A stretch of DNA of 64,000 bases from Stenotrophomonas koreensis (GCF_001431525.1 NZ_LDJH01000005.1:62001-126000); one strand, 5' to 3'; shown: positions 1-13,037, counted from the stretch's first letter. The notes: generated by a model from the letters alone, not told the origin. Numbers and translations are program-made.

Positions 1-2
1 TC

Positions 3-893
3 CTGCTCGGTACCGCCCAGGCCCTGGTGCAGCGGCGTGCCCAGCTGCCCGGCCAGGTGCTGCTGATCTTCCAGCCGGCCGAGGAGGGCGCGCCACCGCC
101 GGAGCAGGGCGGGGCCGAGCTGATGCTCAAACAGGGCCTGTTTGCTGACTTCAAACCGGAGGCGGTCTTCGGCCTGCATGTGTTTTCCAACATCGCCGCC
201 GGCCGGATCGGCGTGCGTTCCGGCCCGGCGATGGCCGCCTCGGACCGCTTTTCGATGACCATCAACGGCCGCCAGACCCACGGTTCGGCACCGTGGAACG
301 GGGTTGACCCGATCGTCGCCGCGGCCGATGTCATCGGCACCGCGCAGAGCATCGTCAGCCGCCGTGCCAACCTGGCCAAACAGCCGGCGGTGCTGACCTT
401 CGGTGCGATCAATGGCGGCATCCGCTACAACATCATTCCCGACCAGGTGGAGATGGTCGGCACCATCCGCACCTTCGATGCGGACATGCGCCAGCAGGTG
501 TTCGCCGACCTGCGCAACGTGGCCGAGCATGTCAGCGCCGCGCACGGGGCCAGCGCGGTCACCCAGATCTACGAGCACGAGGGCAACCCGGCCACGGTCA
601 ACGACCCGGCACTGACCGCACGCATGCTGCCCAGCCTGCAGGCGGCCGTCGGCGCGGACAAGGTGTTCGAACCGCCGCTGCAGATGGGCTCGGAGGACTT
701 CTCGCTGTATGCGCAAGCCGTGCCGTCGCTGTTCTTCTTTGTCGGCGCCACCGGCGCAGGGATCGACCCGGCCACCGCGCCGAGCAACCACTCGCCGAAG
801 TTCCTGCTCGACGAGCAGGCCCTGGACGTGGGCCTGCGCGCGCTGCTGCAGCTGAGCTGGGATTATCTGCACGGCGCCGGACCCGCCCCCTGA
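3..893 (+). CDS. M20-family amidohydrolase, 5' end outside the window
   Basis: The reading frame is open from base 3, so the N-terminus lies upstream; about 296 residues are visible. It belongs to the M20D metallopeptidase/amidohydrolase family (hippurate hydrolase and N-acyl amino acid hydrolase types), which removes acyl groups from amino acids or short peptides with two metal ions. Visible marks are FQPAEEG, which carries the catalytic Glu-Glu pair, GLHV just after it, the dimerisation-domain segment around GSAPWNGVDP, MGSEDFSLY, and the C-terminal metal ligand His in SNHSPKF. The substrate cannot be read from sequence. No signal peptide can be judged because the start is missing. It ends 57 bases before queF. 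Confidence 0.88.
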   Translation: MLGTAQALVQRRAQLPGQVLLIFQPAEEGAPPPEQGGAELMLKQGLFADFKPEAVFGLHVFSNIAAGRIGVRSGPAMAASDRFSMTINGRQTHGSAPWNGVDPIVAAADVIGTAQSIVSRRANLAKQPAVLTFGAINGGIRYNIIPDQVEMVGTIRTFDADMRQQVFADLRNVAEHVSAAHGASAVTQIYEHEGNPATVNDPALTARMLPSLQAAVGADKVFEPPLQMGSEDFSLYAQAVPSLFFFVGATGAGIDPATAPSNHSPKFLLDEQALDVGLRALLQLSWDYLHGAGPAP

Positions 894-938
894 GCCTGCC
901 CTGCGCGCTGGCTCAGCGGCAGGCCGGGAGCAGCCGTT

Positions 939-944
939 TACAAT
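939..944 (+). promoter_or_regulatory. Candidate -10 box directly upstream of queF
   Basis: TACAAT lies six bases before the queF ATG and no Shine-Dalgarno sequence is present in between. If used, transcription would start at or next to the ATG and the message would be leaderless. No clear -35 box is seen. Inference only. Confidence 0.4.
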
Positions 945-950
945 GGCGGC

Positions 951-1766
951 ATGAATACCCCGAGTGATTCCAGCCTGGGCCGCGAGGTCCGCTACCCTGA
1001 CCAGTACGATCCCGGTCTGCTGTTCGCGATCCCGCGCCGTGCCGCGCGCGAGCAGATCGGCATCGACGAGGCCGCGCTGCCGTTTGCCGGCCACGACCGC
1101 TGGCATGCCTACGAACTGAGCTGGCTTGATGCCGGTGGCCTGCCGCAGGTCGCGGTGGCCACCTTCTGCGTACCGTGTACGTCGCCTAACCTGATCGAGT
1201 CCAAGTCGTTCAAGCTGTACCTGAACTCGCTCAATGGCCGCCGCTTCGATACGGCCGAGCAACTGCGCGCCTGCCTGGTGCAGGATCTGAGTGCCTGCGC
1301 CGGTGCCACCGTCAGCGTGGATTTCGAGCTGCCGCCGATGGTGGCGGCCAGTGCCGCGCAGTCGATCGACCAGCAGTCGCTGGTCATCGACTGCTATGGC
1401 CCGCCGCAGTCCGGCTACCTGCGCGCCGATACCGCCACGGTGGTCGAGGAGGTTTTGACCAGTGCGCTGCTCAAATCCAACTGCCCGGTCACCGGCCAGC
1501 CGGACTGGGCCAGTGTGGACATCGCCTACCGAGGGCCGGCGATCGACCGTGCCGGCCTGCTGCGTTACCTGGTCAGTTTCCGCAACCATGCCGAGTTCCA
1601 CGAGCAGTGCGTGGAGCGCATCTTTGCCGACATCCAGGCCCGTTGCCTGCCCGAATGGTTGAGCGTGCACGCACGCTATACCCGCCGTGGTGGCCTGGAC
1701 ATCAACCCGGTGCGCGTGAGCGCCGGGGCACCGCTGCCTGCCCCCAGCCGCGATCTGCGCCAGTAG
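951..1766 (+). CDS. queF: NADPH-dependent 7-cyano-7-deazaguanine reductase
   Basis: QueF reduces the nitrile preQ0 to the amine preQ1 in queuosine tRNA modification. At 271 residues it is the long, two-domain (YqcD-like) form typical of gammaproteobacteria. The QueF signature [11 protein letters not shown] is present near residue 85, and the Cys in CVPCTSP or the later [11 protein letters not shown] (around residue 180) supplies the thioimide-forming nucleophile; the second matches the known active-site context. The ATG is preceded by a candidate -10 box rather than a ribosome binding site. Other queuosine genes are not in the window, and no preQ1 riboswitch is seen upstream. Confidence 0.96.
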   Translation: MNTPSDSSLGREVRYPDQYDPGLLFAIPRRAAREQIGIDEAALPFAGHDRWHAYELSWLDAGGLPQVAVATFCVPCTSPNLIESKSFKLYLNSLNGRRFDTAEQLRACLVQDLSACAGATVSVDFELPPMVAASAAQSIDQQSLVIDCYGPPQSGYLRADTATVVEEVLTSALLKSNCPVTGQPDWASVDIAYRGPAIDRAGLLRYLVSFRNHAEFHEQCVERIFADIQARCLPEWLSVHARYTRRGGLDINPVRVSAGAPLPAPSRDLRQ

Positions 1767-1862
1767 GCAGCCAGGCGTCGCGGCGGCGGTTCACGCCACC
1801 GCGATGCTGCTTTAACCTGCCCCGTGCCACTGTCCGTGCCTGTGTCCAACAGTGGAAAAGGT

Positions 1863-2120
1863 ATGAACAACAAGCCCGATTTTTCCGGTGTAAGCAGCCG
1901 TGTGGACACCACCGCACAGGTGGTCAGCCAGACCAGCCCGCCGGCGCCGGCACAGACCCATACCGTTGCCAAGGGCGACACCCTGTCGGCCATTGCCAGG
2001 CATTACCTGGGCAAGGCCACTGACTGGCCGAAAATCTTCGAGGCCAACCGCGACCAGCTCAACGACCCGGACAGGATCCAGATCGGCCAGGTGTTGAAGA
2101 TTCCCTCCAAGCACGACTGA
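1863..2120 (+). CDS. Small LysM-domain protein
   Basis: An 85-residue protein with one C-terminal LysM domain (about residues 31-83: HTVAKGDTLSAIARHYLG through IQIGQVLKIP). LysM modules bind N-acetylglucosamine-containing glycans such as peptidoglycan. No signal peptide is present at the chosen ATG. The frame stays open further upstream, but that part is low-complexity and the ATG at 1863 gives the sensible N-terminus (MNNKPDF). It resembles the small cytoplasmic-type LysM proteins (YgaU/Kbp style) without their BON domain. It is followed after 26 bases by a lipoprotein gene on the same strand, so the two may be co-transcribed. Exact role unknown. Confidence 0.8.
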   Translation: MNNKPDFSGVSSRVDTTAQVVSQTSPPAPAQTHTVAKGDTLSAIARHYLGKATDWPKIFEANRDQLNDPDRIQIGQVLKIPSKHD

Positions 2121-2146
2121 ACGCCGTTACCCCAGGAGAATGTCCA

Positions 2147-2623
2147 ATGAAGCACGCTAGGTTGAACGTCGCCGCCCTGTCCCTGGCCGCCGCCCTGTCC
2201 CTGGCCGGTTGCAAGAAGAACGAACCGGCCACCCCGCCGGCCATGCCCGAACCGACAGCGCCTGCGCCGGCACCGGCCGCCGCCCCGATGACCGAAGCGG
2301 TCAGCGTGCAGGGCGTCAGCGTCGGCACGGTGGCAGCGGCGGATAAAAGCGTGGCCACGCAGGCGGTGATCGGAGCACGTGACCCGATCATTGTTTCGGT
2401 GCGTACCTTCGGCACCGCCAGCAATGTGCCGGTGGTGGCCACGCTGACCTACCAGGATGGCCAGGTGGCCGGCGAGCAGCATGTCAGCCTCAATACCTCC
2501 GGCCCGGATACCACCAACATCACCTTCAGCAACAGCAATGCGTGGCCGGCGGGCACCTATACCGCACAGGTGACGGTCAACGGGATGCCGGCAGGAACCG
2601 CACAGCAGTTTGAAGTGCGCTGA
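2147..2623 (+). CDS. Putative lipoprotein
   Basis: A 158-residue protein with a typical lipoprotein signal peptide: a basic start (MKHARLN), a hydrophobic stretch and the lipobox LAGC with Cys near residue 22. A Pro/Ala-rich linker (about residues 26-48) follows, then a domain of about 100 residues rich in beta-type sequence (VGTVAAADKSV, PVVATLTYQDGQ, YTAQVTVNG) that looks immunoglobulin-like. An AGGAGA ribosome binding site precedes the ATG. I do not recognise the family; a periplasmic, membrane-anchored role is inferred from the lipobox. Confidence 0.8.
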   Translation: MKHARLNVAALSLAAALSLAGCKKNEPATPPAMPEPTAPAPAPAAAPMTEAVSVQGVSVGTVAAADKSVATQAVIGARDPIIVSVRTFGTASNVPVVATLTYQDGQVAGEQHVSLNTSGPDTTNITFSNSNAWPAGTYTAQVTVNGMPAGTAQQFEVR

Positions 2624-5143
<2,520 letters not shown>

Positions 5144-5163
5144 TCCTGCGCCCTTGCGCGCTG

Positions 5164-5191
5164 AAAAGCCCGGCCATTGGCCGGGCTTTTT
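5164..5191 (+). terminator. Rho-independent terminator after icd
   Basis: AAAAGCCCGGCC pairs with GGCCGGGCTTTT and runs into a T tract, 20 bases after the icd stop. It separates icd from aceK transcriptionally. Confidence 0.9.
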
Positions 5192-5315
5192 CTTTGCTTC
5201 GTTGCCGCCACCCGGCAACGGCCATCGCCGCTGCACCATCCCTGCGGCAGCGCAGCGGGACGTTCTTTCACCCCGGCCACTGCCGTAAGCTGGGGCTGGG
5301 CTCGGGGTGCTGACG

Positions 5316-7043
5316 ATGGCAGAACAGATGCAAGGGTTGGGTGGATCGGTGGCGTGGCAATACGCGAGCCTGGTGCGGGAGGCGTTTGAGCACTATCACC
5401 AGCAGTTTTCCGCGTTGACAGCGCGGGCAAGGCTGCATTTCGAAGCCACTGCGTGGTCCGCGGCGCGTGACGATGCGGTGGCACGCATCGGCCTGTATGA
5501 CCAGTGCATTGCCCAGACCTTGTCCCGGCTGCCCGACCGCCAGGGCATCGATCGTTGCAGCTGGTCCCGGGTACGCGACTGCTATGCGCAGCTGATCCAG
5601 GAGCTGCTGGACCAGGAGTTGTACAAGACCTGGTTCAACACCCTGACCCGGCGCCTGCTGGCCATTGAGGAAGTCGATGCCAGTGTCGAGTTCATGGCCA
5701 TGGACATCGAGCCCTCCGATGCGATCACCCATCCGGTGGCGCGGCATATCTACACCGTCAACGAGGCGCGCCCGGTGGATGCCTTCGTGCGCCTGCTTAG
5801 CGATGTGCGCTTTTCCATCCCCTATGCGCACCCGCTGCGCTGTGCGGCGGCCATTGCCATCCGCCTGCAGGATGACCTGGCCCACTGGGGCAGCCACCCG
5901 GTGCGCTCGATCGAATTGCTGCAGACGGTCTTTTACCGCGAGCGGCGTGCCTACCTGGTCGGCCGGGTCCTGGGCGAACACCGCTTCAGCCCCTGCGTGA
6001 TTGCGCTGGTCAACGAGGGCGGGGCGATCAAGGTCGAGGCGGTGCTGAGCCGGCGGCGCGATGTGGCCCATCTGTTCGGGGTGTCACGCAGCTATTTCAT
6101 GGCCGACCTGGCCACGGTCGGCGATGCGGTGGTGTTCCTGCGCAGCCTGTTGCCGGGCAAGCCGGTGGATGAAATCTACACCGTGCTCGGCCGCGCCAAG
6201 CAGGGCAAGACCGAGCGTTACCGCGCGTTTTTCAGCCACCTGCAGCAGCATCCCAGCGAGCAGCTGGTGCATGCCGAAGGCACCCCGGGCATGGTGATGG
6301 CGGTATTCACCCTGCCCAGTTACCCGCTGGTGTTCAAGGTCATCCGCGACCGCTTCGGTTGGCAGAAGGCGATGAGCCGGCAGGACGTGCAGGACAAGTA
6401 CGCACTGGTGTTCCAGATGGACCGCATCGGTCGTCTGCTCGATGCGCAGACCTACCGCGAACTGCGCATTCCGCGCCAGCGCTTTACCCCGGCGCTGCTG
6501 CAGGAGCTGCTGGAGGGCTGCAGCCAGAGCGTGCACGCCGATGGCGAGGAGGTGATCATCCGCCTGTGCTATGTGCAGCGGCGTTTCCGGCCGTTGAACC
6601 TGTACCTGCGCGAGCAGCCGGTACAGGCGCAGCGGGCGGCGGTACTGGATTACGGCCAGGCCATCCGTGACCTGGCCTGCAACAACATCTTCCCCGGCGA
6701 TATGCTGCTGAAGAACTTCGGTGTTTCCCGCCACGGCCGGGTGGTCTTCTACGATTACGACGAGATCTGCCGGGTCAGCGACTGCCATTTCCGCCCCTGG
6801 CCGGTCGCGGCCAACGAGCAGGACGCGATGGCCGACGAGCCGTGGTTCCACGTCGAGGCCGGCGATGTGTTTCCCGAGCGTTTTGCCCAGTTCATGGGCT
6901 TGCCGGCAGCGCTGCTGGCATTGCTGCGCGAGCACCACGGCGAGCTGTTCGATCCGGCCTGGTGGCAGGGGCTGCAGCAGCACTTTGCCGCCGGGAAGTA
7001 CCCGGACATCCCGCCGTATCCGCGCCAGTTGCGTCTGGCCTGA
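5316..7043 (+). CDS. aceK: Isocitrate dehydrogenase kinase/phosphatase
   Basis: AceK is a bifunctional enzyme that phosphorylates and dephosphorylates IDH, throttling the TCA cycle in favour of the glyoxylate bypass. The 575 residues match the family length (578 in E. coli). Visible parts are the N-terminal regulatory domain and a C-terminal kinase-like domain with the nucleotide-binding Lys context [12 protein letters not shown] (about residue 335), the MLLKNFGV segment and the catalytic/metal Asp motif DYDEIC (about residue 478). A GTG nine bases upstream is another possible start. There is no aceA or aceB beside it, unlike the enteric aceBAK operon; the neighbour is a monomeric icd. Confidence 0.95.
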   Translation: MAEQMQGLGGSVAWQYASLVREAFEHYHQQFSALTARARLHFEATAWSAARDDAVARIGLYDQCIAQTLSRLPDRQGIDRCSWSRVRDCYAQLIQELLDQELYKTWFNTLTRRLLAIEEVDASVEFMAMDIEPSDAITHPVARHIYTVNEARPVDAFVRLLSDVRFSIPYAHPLRCAAAIAIRLQDDLAHWGSHPVRSIELLQTVFYRERRAYLVGRVLGEHRFSPCVIALVNEGGAIKVEAVLSRRRDVAHLFGVSRSYFMADLATVGDAVVFLRSLLPGKPVDEIYTVLGRAKQGKTERYRAFFSHLQQHPSEQLVHAEGTPGMVMAVFTLPSYPLVFKVIRDRFGWQKAMSRQDVQDKYALVFQMDRIGRLLDAQTYRELRIPRQRFTPALLQELLEGCSQSVHADGEEVIIRLCYVQRRFRPLNLYLREQPVQAQRAAVLDYGQAIRDLACNNIFPGDMLLKNFGVSRHGRVVFYDYDEICRVSDCHFRPWPVAANEQDAMADEPWFHVEAGDVFPERFAQFMGLPAALLALLREHHGELFDPAWWQGLQQHFAAGKYPDIPPYPRQLRLA

Positions 7044-7113
7044 GCGGTTTCACGCACTGACAGGCGGGCGCCGGCTGTGCCACCATCGGGCCCTCTCATC
7101 AGAGTAAGGAAGC

Positions 7114-7986
7114 ATGATGAATTACAAAGCCTGGGCTGCGGCTCTGTTGGTGGTCCTGCTGTGCTCTGCAGGTGTTGCATCCGAGGCCGATGCCCGGGTA
7201 CCTGCGGCGGTGATCGCGCAGGCGCAGATGAGCATGATGCTCGACGGCACGATCGACGTGGAGGCCGATGGCCGGGTGTCAGCCCTGCGCATCGACGGCG
7301 AGGCCGATTACCCTGGCGGAGTGGTGGCCCATGTCCACCAGGTGGTGCAGGGTTGGGAGTTCGAACCGGTCCTGCGCGACGGCCAGCCGGTGGCCTTCAC
7401 CACGCCGATGACCATCCGCCTGGTGGCCAGCCAGATCGGTGATGGCGGGTATGAGATCCGCATCGCCTCCACCCGCTTCGGCGAGCATGACCCGGAGGAT
7501 CGCAGCCGGGTGCGCACGCTGGCGATGACGCCGCCGCGCTACCCCGAACAGGCCTACCGCGCCGGGGTGACCGGAACGGTCTACCTGGCCGTGCAGGTCG
7601 GCCGCGATGGTCAGGTGCTGGACGTGGCGGCCGAGCAGGTCGACCTGACCTCCGCCGGTACCGAGCGGGTCATGGCCCAGGCACGCGAACTGCTGGCGCG
7701 CACCTCGACCCAGGCCGCGCGGCGCTGGCGCTTCCTGGCCCCGGAGCAGGGTGAGGCAGCACAGGCGCAGAGCTGGAACCTGCGCGTGCCGGTGAGCTTC
7801 CAGCTCTCCGGCTTTGGTCGCAGCGAGCCGAGCCGTGGTCGCTGGCAGCCCTACATTCCCGGCCCGCGCCTGTTCGTGCCGTTCCTGCGCAAGGACGATG
7901 ACGGCTTCAGCACGGCGCTGCAGGAAGGGCAGATCGAGATGATCGGCCGCCCCGGGCCGCGGCTGAAAACCCCGCTGGCCAGCTGA
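7114..7986 (+). CDS. TonB C-terminal-domain protein
   Basis: A 290-residue exported protein with a signal peptide at residues 1-24 (hydrophobic AAALLVVLLCSAGVASEA). The middle holds a TonB/TolA C-terminal-type domain (TPPRYPEQAYRAGVTGTVYL through VGRDGQVLDV, about residues 142-175). Such domains pass energy from the ExbB-ExbD motor to outer-membrane receptors, but many homologues in xanthomonads lack the N-terminal anchor and Pro-rich linker of true TonB, as here, and their role is open. An earlier segment (about 45-110) looks like a diverged copy of the same fold (VEADGRVSALRIDG). AAGGA upstream supports the ATG at 7114 or 7117. Confidence 0.8.
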   Translation: MMNYKAWAAALLVVLLCSAGVASEADARVPAAVIAQAQMSMMLDGTIDVEADGRVSALRIDGEADYPGGVVAHVHQVVQGWEFEPVLRDGQPVAFTTPMTIRLVASQIGDGGYEIRIASTRFGEHDPEDRSRVRTLAMTPPRYPEQAYRAGVTGTVYLAVQVGRDGQVLDVAAEQVDLTSAGTERVMAQARELLARTSTQAARRWRFLAPEQGEAAQAQSWNLRVPVSFQLSGFGRSEPSRGRWQPYIPGPRLFVPFLRKDDDGFSTALQEGQIEMIGRPGPRLKTPLAS

Positions 7987-7994
7987 GCCGGCAA

Positions 7995-8030
7995 CAACAA
8001 AAAGCCCCGCTTGCGCGGGGCTTTTTGTTG
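7995..8030. terminator. Bidirectional terminator between the TonB-like gene and rho
   Basis: Perfect 16-bp arms (CAACAAAAAGCCCCGC and its complement) flank a 4-base loop, with A and T runs on both sides of the GC stem. It can end both converging transcripts. Confidence 0.93.
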
Positions 8031-8045
8031 GCTGAAACGCTGGAA

Positions 8046-9815
8046 TCAGCGCTTCATCGAAGAGAAGAACTCGTCGTTGGACTTGGTGTTCTTCATCTTG
8101 TCGAGCATGAACTCCATCGCGCTGATCTCGTCCATCGGGTGCAGCAGCTTGCGCAGGATCCAGATCTTCTGCAGCAGCTCGGCATCGATCAGCAGATCCT
8201 CGCGGCGGGTACCGGAACGGTTGATGTCGATGGCCGGGTAGACGCGCTTTTCGGCAATGCGGCGGTTCAGGTGCACTTCGCTGTTGCCGGTGCCCTTGAA
8301 CTCCTCATAGATCACCTCGTCCATCTTCGAGCCGGTGTCCACCAGCGCGGTGGCGATGATGGTCAGCGAACCACCTTCCTCCACGTTGCGCGCGGCACCG
8401 AAGAAGCGCTTGGGGCGGTGCAGTGCGTTGGCATCGACACCACCGGTGAGCACCTTGCCCGAGGACGGCACCACGTTGTTGTAGGCGCGGGCCAGGCGGG
8501 TGATCGAGTCGAGCAGGATCACCACGTCCTTCTTGTGCTCGACCAGGCGCTTGGCGCGTTCGATCACCATTTCGGCGACCTGCACGTGGCGGGCAGCCGG
8601 TTCGTCGAAGGTCGAGGAGACCACTTCGCCGCGCACGGTGCGCTGCATTTCGGTCACTTCTTCCGGACGCTCGTCCACCAGCAGCACGATCAGGTGCACG
8701 TCCGGGTGGTTGTAGGTGATCGCGCTGGCGACCTGCTGCATCAGCATGGTCTTGCCGGCCTTGGGCGGGGACACGATCAGCGCACGCTGACCCTTGCCCT
8801 GCGGGGCCATCAGGTCGAGGATGCGGCCGGTGATGTCCTCGGTCGAACCGTCGCCGCGTTCCAGCTTGAAGCGCTTGCGCGGGAACAGCGGGGTGAGGTT
8901 CTCGAACAGGACCTTGTTCTTGGACGCTTCGATCGGCTCGCCGTTGATGGTGTCGACGATGTTCAGCGCGAAGTAGCGCTCGCCGTCCTTCGGGAAGCGG
9001 ATGCGGCCGGAAATGTGGTCACCGGTGCGCAGGTTGAAGCGGCGGATCTGGCTGGGCGAGATGTAGGTGTCGTCCGGGCCGGCCAGGTAGCTGGCCTCGG
9101 CCGCACGCAGGAAGCCGAAGCCGTCGGGCAGGATTTCCAGCACGCCGTCGGCGGCGACGCCTTCACCATGGCGGGTGAGCACCTTGAGCAGGGCGAAGAT
9201 CACGTCCTGCTTGCGCGCACGCGCCACACCTTCCTGGATCTGCAGCTGCTCGGCAATCTCCAGCAGCTTGTGTGCCGGCATGCGCTTGAGATCAGACAGC
9301 GAGTAGGTCGGGAAACCTTCCGGCACGTTGGGGTGGGGACGCGGTACGAAGGTCTCGTTGCCGCCGTCGTTGCCCATGCTGTCGTCGCGGCCGCGGCTGC
9401 GGTCACGGTCGCGGCGGTTGCGGAAACGGTCGCGGCGGTTGCCTTGACCCTGACCTTGACCTTGACCCTGCTGGCCACTGAAGCCTGCATACGGGGCGTT
9501 CTGGCGCTGGTCCTGGCCGGCGTCATCGCCGCCGTTGTTGCTGGTCGGGGCCGGACTGCCCTCGGTCATGGACGCCGTGCTGGCGGTGTTTTCATTGCCT
9601 GCCGGCGACTGGCTGGCAGCCGGTGGCGTTGCAGCAGCCGGGGCCTGGCTACGCGCAGTGCTTTCTGGAGTGGGCGGGGGCAGCGGCAGAGTGGCCTGCG
9701 GCCCAGCGGCAGGGCTGTCGGACACTGCGGCGGCTTTGGACGCACGCGGCTTGCGCACGCGCTTCTCGACGGGTGCGTCGGCGCTTCCGGTTTCGGAAGG
9801 AGTGTTCTCGGACAA
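8046..9815 (-). CDS. rho: Transcription termination factor Rho
   Basis: Rho is the hexameric RNA helicase/ATPase that ends untranslated transcripts. The C-terminal part has the RNA-binding region ([17 protein letters not shown]), Walker [14 protein letters not shown], and Walker B/arginine-finger region [16 protein letters not shown]. The chosen start is a TTG ([10 protein letters not shown]) with AGAGGAA seven bases upstream; the frame is open for another 59 codons but that part reads as noise. The resulting 589 residues exceed the ~419 of E. coli Rho because of a ~170-residue disordered N-terminus: Pro/Ala/Thr-rich, then GQ repeats (about residues 114-122), then an Arg/Asp-rich stretch. Such extensions can modify RNA binding or phase behaviour. 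Confidence 0.97.
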   Translation of the reverse strand: MSENTPSETGSADAPVEKRVRKPRASKAAAVSDSPAAGPQATLPLPPPTPESTARSQAPAAATPPAASQSPAGNENTASTASMTEGSPAPTSNNGGDDAGQDQRQNAPYAGFSGQQGQGQGQGQGNRRDRFRNRRDRDRSRGRDDSMGNDGGNETFVPRPHPNVPEGFPTYSLSDLKRMPAHKLLEIAEQLQIQEGVARARKQDVIFALLKVLTRHGEGVAADGVLEILPDGFGFLRAAEASYLAGPDDTYISPSQIRRFNLRTGDHISGRIRFPKDGERYFALNIVDTINGEPIEASKNKVLFENLTPLFPRKRFKLERGDGSTEDITGRILDLMAPQGKGQRALIVSPPKAGKTMLMQQVASAITYNHPDVHLIVLLVDERPEEVTEMQRTVRGEVVSSTFDEPAARHVQVAEMVIERAKRLVEHKKDVVILLDSITRLARAYNNVVPSSGKVLTGGVDANALHRPKRFFGAARNVEEGGSLTIIATALVDTGSKMDEVIYEEFKGTGNSEVHLNRRIAEKRVYPAIDINRSGTRREDLLIDAELLQKIWILRKLLHPMDEISAMEFMLDKMKNTKSNDEFFSSMKR

Positions 9816-10039
9816 GTGCTTGATTCCTCTCGCTATGGCGTGCGAGCGCCCCGGTCGGGCGGCGAACTGGTTGGAGTTGAAAGAAGGGAAAGCGCCTGCG
9901 CCTGATCGGCGGGGCGTACACGGCAACGCGAATGCGGCCGGCGTTTCGACACTAACACCGCCGCCCGGCGGCGCGCAAGTGAGTGAAAACACAAACTGCG
10001 CGCCGGTACCACAGCAGGTCCGGCGCGCGGATCAATGGT

Positions 10040-10369
10040 TCAGGCCAGAGCCTTGTCGATCATCTGTACCAGCTGGCTCTTGCCGACAGCCCCGACCTGG
10101 GTGGCCTGGATCTGGCCATCCTTGAACAGCAGCAGCATCGGGATCGAACGCACGTGGTAGCGCACGGCGGTAGCGCGCGACTCGTCGACGTTGACCTTGG
10201 CCACGGTCAGCTTGCCATCGTAGGCGGCGGCGATTTCATCCAGAACCGGCGAAATCATCTTGCACGGACCACACCACTCGGCCCAGAAGTCGACCAGCAC
10301 CGGCTGGCCGGACTGCAGTACTGCAGTATCGAAATCGGCGTCGCCGACGTGAATAACCTTGTCGCTCAC
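10040..10369 (-). CDS. trxA: Thioredoxin
   Basis: A 109-residue cytoplasmic thioredoxin that keeps protein disulfides reduced, with NADPH via thioredoxin reductase. The active site WCGPC is at about residues 32-36, the buried Asp and the cis-Pro (SIPMLLLF) are present, and length is typical. GGAGACTC upstream supplies the ribosome binding site. It precedes rho on the same strand with a 224-base gap and is divergent from rhlB; trxA-rho adjacency is common in gammaproteobacteria. Confidence 0.98.
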   Translation of the reverse strand: MSDKVIHVGDADFDTAVLQSGQPVLVDFWAEWCGPCKMISPVLDEIAAAYDGKLTVAKVNVDESRATAVRYHVRSIPMLLLFKDGQIQATQVGAVGKSQLVQMIDKALA

Positions 10370-10583
10370 TTAAGAGTCTCCTGGGGGAATGCGAACCGTC
10401 ATGCCGGGTTGACGGATGCATTGCGTTAAACTTATGACGTTAGACTGAGCGCGCTGCCGAGATCAAAGCCCGACTGGCACGCTACCCGGCGGAAGGGACG
10501 CAGTGTGCGACTCTGCCGTAACCGATGCAAGCCGACCGGCATTCCTGGCGGGCTGGCACTCATAAAAGAACAAGACTGGATTC

Positions 10584-12284
10584 ATGAGCGACAAACCGCT
10601 GACCGATGTCACCTTTTCTGCTTTCGAGCTGCATCCTGCCCTGCAGGCCGGCCTGGAAAGTGCGGGTTTTACCCGCTGCACCCCGATCCAGGCACTGACC
10701 TTGCCGGTCGCCCTGTCCGGTGGGGATGTCGCCGGGCAGGCACAGACCGGTACCGGCAAGACGCTGGCCTTCCTGGTGGCCACGATCAACCGCCTGCTGA
10801 CCCGCCCGGCCCTGGCCGAGCGCAAGCCGGAAGATCCGCGTGCGCTGATCCTGGCCCCGACCCGCGAACTGGCGATCCAGATCCACAAGGATGCGGTCAA
10901 GTTCGGTTCCGACCTTGGCCTGCGTTTTGCGCTGGTCTACGGCGGGGTGGATTACGACAAGCAGCGTGAGCTGCTGCAGCAGGGCGTGGATGTGATCATC
11001 GCCACCCCGGGCCGGCTGATCGACTATGTCAAGCAGCACAAGGTCGTCTCGCTGCACGCCTGCGAGGTCTGCGTGCTGGACGAGGCCGACCGCATGTTCG
11101 ACCTGGGCTTCATCAAGGACATCCGCTTCCTGCTGCGCCGGATGCCCGAGCGCACCACCCGCCAGACCCTGCTGTTCAGCGCCACCCTGAGCCATCGCGT
11201 GCTCGAGCTGGCCTATGAACACATGAACGAGCCGCAGAAGCTGGTGGTGGAGACCGAGCACATCACCGCGGCCCGCGTCCGCCAGCGCATCTATTTCCCG
11301 GCCGATGAAGAAAAGCTGCCGCTGCTGCTGGGCCTGCTCTCGCGCAGCGAGGGCGCGCGCACCATGGTGTTCGTCAACACCAAGGTGTTTGTCGAGCGGG
11401 TGGCGCGGGCGCTGGAAAAGGCCGGCTACCGTGTCGGTGTGCTCTCCGGTGACGTACCGCAGAAGAAGCGCGAGAGCCTGCTCAAGCGCTTCCAGGCCGG
11501 CCAGCTGGAAGTACTGGTGGCCACCGATGTCGCCGCCCGTGGCCTGCATATCGACGGCATCAAGTACGTCTACAACTACGACCTGCCGTTTGACGCGGAG
11601 GACTATGTCCACCGTATCGGCCGTACCGCACGCCTGGGCGAAGAGGGCGATGCGATCAGCTTTGCCTGCGAACGCTATGCGATGAGCCTGCCCGATATCG
11701 AGGCCTACATCGAACAGAAGATCCCGGTCGAGGCGGTGACGGCCGAATTGCTGACCCCGCTGCCGCGCAAGCCGCGTGAGCCGTTGGCCGAAGGCGAAGT
11801 CGACGATACCGAAAGCGTCGGCGCGATCTTCCGCGAAGCACGTGAAGCCAAGGCCGCCGAGGAAGAGCGCCGTGGCGGCGGTCGCCGCAGTGGTGGCCCT
11901 GGCGGGCGCCGGGACGGCGAGCGTGGTCCGCGTGGCCCGCGCGCCGAGGGTGAGCGTGGCCAGCGTCCGCGCCGCAAGCCGCGGGTCGAAGGCGAGGGCG
12001 AGGCCGTTGTCGCCGAGGCCGCGCTCAATCCGGTGGTGGCCGAAGCCGCTGCCGCCGCGCCGCAGGCTGGCGAGGGCGACAAGGCACCGCGCAAGCGTCG
12101 TCGCCGTCGTCGCGGCCGTCCGCTGGAAGGGGCAGAAGCAGGCGTCGATGCTGCCATCCAGGCTGCCGGTCCGGTGCAGGTGCCGGCAACCCCGGTGCGC
12201 AAGGCCGAGCCCAAGGCCGACCCATCCGAGTCGTTCCTGACCCGTATGGGGCGCAAGATCCGCCGCATGCTCGGCGGTAATTGA
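10584..12284 (+). CDS. rhlB: DEAD-box ATP-dependent RNA helicase RhlB
   Basis: RhlB unwinds structured RNA for the degradosome. The DEAD-box motifs occur in order: Q motif near residue 25 ([10 protein letters not shown]), [29 protein letters not shown] in [32 protein letters not shown] and [10 protein letters not shown]. At 566 residues it is much longer than E. coli RhlB (421); the extra C-terminus (from about 420) is charged and Arg/Gly-rich ([20 protein letters not shown]) with a second Lys/Arg cluster ([10 protein letters not shown]), likely RNA-binding and disordered. Divergent from trxA, as in many relatives. Confidence 0.95.
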   Translation: MSDKPLTDVTFSAFELHPALQAGLESAGFTRCTPIQALTLPVALSGGDVAGQAQTGTGKTLAFLVATINRLLTRPALAERKPEDPRALILAPTRELAIQIHKDAVKFGSDLGLRFALVYGGVDYDKQRELLQQGVDVIIATPGRLIDYVKQHKVVSLHACEVCVLDEADRMFDLGFIKDIRFLLRRMPERTTRQTLLFSATLSHRVLELAYEHMNEPQKLVVETEHITAARVRQRIYFPADEEKLPLLLGLLSRSEGARTMVFVNTKVFVERVARALEKAGYRVGVLSGDVPQKKRESLLKRFQAGQLEVLVATDVAARGLHIDGIKYVYNYDLPFDAEDYVHRIGRTARLGEEGDAISFACERYAMSLPDIEAYIEQKIPVEAVTAELLTPLPRKPREPLAEGEVDDTESVGAIFREAREAKAAEEERRGGGRRSGGPGGRRDGERGPRGPRAEGERGQRPRRKPRVEGEGEAVVAEAALNPVVAEAAAAAPQAGEGDKAPRKRRRRRRGRPLEGAEAGVDAAIQAAGPVQVPATPVRKAEPKADPSESFLTRMGRKIRRMLGGN

Positions 12285-12338
12285 TCCTGCGCCTGCCGGG
12301 GACGTGACGCGCGGCGGTGACATCCCGCCGCGCTCCGG

Positions 12339-12344
12339 CATAAT
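12339..12344 (+). promoter_or_regulatory. Candidate -10 box directly upstream of ftsE
   Basis: CATAAT lies six bases before the ftsE ATG with no Shine-Dalgarno in between, suggesting a leaderless ftsE message. No good -35 is visible. Confidence 0.4.
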
Positions 12345-12350
12345 CAACGC

Positions 12351-13037
12351 ATGAGCGTTCTGCGTTTTGATGCGGTCACCAAAACTTACCCCGGTGGGCG
12401 AACCGCCTTGTCCGAACTCAGTTTTTCGCTGGGCGAAGGCGAGATGGCGTTTGCCACCGGGCACTCCGGTGCGGGCAAGAGCACCATCCTGAAGCTGGCC
12501 CACCTGGCCGAGCGGCCGACCCGTGGCGAAGTGATCTTTGCCGGGCGCAATCTGGGCAGGGTGCGTGCCGGCCAGGTTGCCCAGCATCGGCGCGAGGTCG
12601 GGGTGGTCTTCCAGGATCATCGCCTGCTGGCCGAATACAGCGTTGCCGACAACGTCGGCCTGCCGCTGCTGGTACGTGGACTGGCTGCCGCGCAGATCCG
12701 TCTGCGGGTGCGCGAGGTGCTTGCGCGGATGGGCCTGGCCGATCGCTTGAACGCCAGGCCGGCCGAGCTGTCGGCCGGGGAGCAGCAACGGGTGGGGATT
12801 GCGCGGGCCATCGTGGCCCGGCCGCGGCTGCTGCTGGCCGATGAGCCCACCGGCAACCTGGACCCGACCCTGGCCGCGGAAATCATGGCGCTGCTGGCCG
12901 AGCTGCCCGCCGCTGGCACCAGCGTGCTGGTGGTCAGCCATGACCTGGGATTGATCAAACAGATGCGCCAGCGCGTGCTGGTGCTGGACAAGGGGCAATT
13001 AGTGGACGACATCGGCCCGCAGGACCTGGCGCCATGA
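12351..13037 (+). CDS. ftsE: Cell-division ABC transporter ATP-binding protein FtsE
   Basis: FtsE is the ATPase of the FtsEX complex, which controls peptidoglycan hydrolases at the division septum. It is 228 residues long. Walker A is GHSGAGKST (about residues 38-46), the Q-loop is in VFQDHRLL, the signature is [14 protein letters not shown] and Walker B is [12 protein letters not shown]. The start ATG follows a candidate -10 box. Its last four bases overlap the start of ftsX, so the two are translationally coupled. Confidence 0.96.
   Translation: MSVLRFDAVTKTYPGGRTALSELSFSLGEGEMAFATGHSGAGKSTILKLAHLAERPTRGEVIFAGRNLGRVRAGQVAQHRREVGVVFQDHRLLAEYSVADNVGLPLLVRGLAAAQIRLRVREVLARMGLADRLNARPAELSAGEQQRVGIARAIVARPRLLLADEPTGNLDPTLAAEIMALLAELPAAGTSVLVVSHDLGLIKQMRQRVLVLDKGQLVDDIGPQDLAP

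Noticed and set aside
901-950. preQ1 riboswitch before queF
   Set aside because: The gap is short and has no riboswitch-like pseudoknot; only a -10-like box is seen.
10560-12998. Long minus-strand open frame opposite rhlB and ftsE
   Set aside because: It spans two well-supported plus-strand genes and is rich in His/Gln/Arg noise.
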